Assembly (NCBI GenBank): GCA_017460265.1 | Contig: JAFUBJ010000160.1 | Coordinates: forward strand, 1 to 6,429 | Length of the DNA stretch: 6,429 nt | Direction: 5' to 3' | Source: Atopobiaceae bacterium | Lineage (GTDB): Bacteria; Actinomycetota; Coriobacteriia; Coriobacteriales; Atopobiaceae | In this document: piece after piece, positions 6,261 to 6,429 of the stretch | How positions within the stretch are numbered: position 1 is the stretch's first letter | Layout of the letters: the number at the start of each line of letters is the position of its first letter | Program-made: the position numbers and the translations under genes | The notes under the pieces: model-generated | The model's input: only the letters and a program-made list of their open reading frames with translations | The model's database searches: none | What the model was told of the DNA's origin: nothing

Positions 6261-6298
6261 GGATACTGCGATCGATGAGATCGACAAGAGACAGCAGC

Positions 6299-6330
6299 GA
6301 TTATTTCGAATACGTCAATTTCGAAGAATC
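6299..6330 (+). repeat. Leader hairpin built on a repeated ATTTCGAA
   Basis: ATTTCGAA occurs twice (6303-6310 and 6318-6325). Because TTCGAA is its own reverse complement, the copies can pair: GATT, bulged A, a T-G wobble, then TTCGAA against TTCGAA-G-AATC, about eleven pairs around a nine-base loop. It is an AU-rich stem in an otherwise GC-rich leader and probably a structural or processing element of pre-16S RNA. Confidence 0.4.
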
Positions 6331-6378
6331 CGATTCCAGCGGGATCATGACATGGGACCTGCTCGACACTCACACGCA

Positions 6379-6396
6379 ACGGGCTCACGAGCCCGT
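6379..6396 (+). repeat. Hairpin just before the mature 16S 5' end
   Basis: ACGGGCT (6379-6385) and AGCCCGT (6390-6396) form a perfect seven-pair stem with loop CACG. It ends about eight bases before the expected mature 16S 5' end, so it may help present the cleavage site. No T-run follows, so it is not a terminator. Confidence 0.5.
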
Positions 6397-6404
6397 GACA
6401 AATT

Positions 6405-6429
6405 TGAATGGAGAGTTCGATCCTGGCTC
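6405..6429 (+). rRNA. rrs: 16S ribosomal RNA (5' end only)
   Basis: The last bases, GGAGAGTTCGATCCTGGCTC, match the conserved 5' end of bacterial 16S rRNA (E. coli positions 8-25 align with 6412-6429). The mature end is placed near 6405 by this alignment and could be off by a few bases. The rest of the gene lies outside the window. At the position of E. coli U14 there is C, a variant found in Atopobium-like Coriobacteriia. The gene is co-directional with all coding genes here. Confidence 0.93.

Larger units (their letters stand above)
6123..6404 (+). other. Intergenic region and 5' leader of a ribosomal RNA operon
   Basis: These 282 bases between the mutase stop and the 16S gene contain no plausible protein gene. 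The first part, to about 6180, is GC-rich with a TGTGCACA palindrome at 6156-6163 and no recognisable -35 element. Then come a GC hairpin, a possible -10, a boxB-like hairpin and a boxA-like sequence. The part from about 6265 to 6400 is the pre-16S leader and can fold into several local stems: CGATC/GATCG at 6269-6283, a longer stem at 6299-6330 and another at 6379-6396. Most of this leader should be removed during 16S maturation. The partner strand of the RNase III processing stem would lie beyond the window. Confidence 0.75.

Noticed and set aside
1..6429. Mobile elements, CRISPR arrays, tRNA genes or a new defence or metabolic system
   Set aside because: I found no transposase, integrase, spaced repeats, tRNA-like cloverleaf or unknown multi-gene cassette. 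All sizeable genes belong to known families.

Overview
The window looks like core chromosome from a high-GC Gram-positive bacterium, most likely a member of the Coriobacteriia (the Olsenella / Atopobium / Collinsella group). The reasons are strongly GC-biased third codon positions, a housekeeping gene order (ATP synthase, then murA, then a ribosomal RNA operon) that recalls Actinobacteria, and a 16S 5' end reading GAGTTCGATCCTGGCTC, the C-variant seen in Atopobium-like organisms. The class assignment is inference. Everything is encoded on the + strand.

Bases 1-1818 are the 3' end of the F1Fo ATP synthase operon: atpD (beta subunit, lacking only its first few codons) and atpC (epsilon), 9 bases apart. 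A 93-base gap holds an extended -10 promoter (TGC-TATAAT) and a good Shine-Dalgarno for murA (1912-3183). MurA makes the first committed peptidoglycan precursor and has the fosfomycin-target cysteine.

A 155-base gap follows. It has no convincing promoter but contains a coding-like stretch on the minus strand. Next is a short cluster: a DtxR/MntR-family metal-dependent repressor (3339-3767), galU (UTP-glucose-1-phosphate uridylyltransferase, 3824-4717) and, 13 bases later, an alpha-D-phosphohexomutase (4731-6122). A mutase plus GalU would give the two-step route glucose-6-P to glucose-1-P to UDP-glucose. However, this mutase keeps the phosphoserine, the Mg loop and the phosphate-binding loop while differing from family consensus at several substrate-contact positions.

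Bases 6123-6404 are the untranslated region in front of a 16S rRNA gene. They hold a GC-rich hairpin, a possible -10 element, a boxB-like hairpin directly before a boxA-like antitermination sequence, and at least two further hairpins. The last 25 bases are the start of 16S rRNA.

I found no mobile element, CRISPR array, phage gene, tRNA or clearly undescribed system. The points most worth a second look are the divergent active site of the phosphohexomutase, the mixed metal-ligand set of the repressor, the atp-murA-rrs gene order, the minus-strand remnant between murA and the repressor, and the architecture of the rRNA leader.
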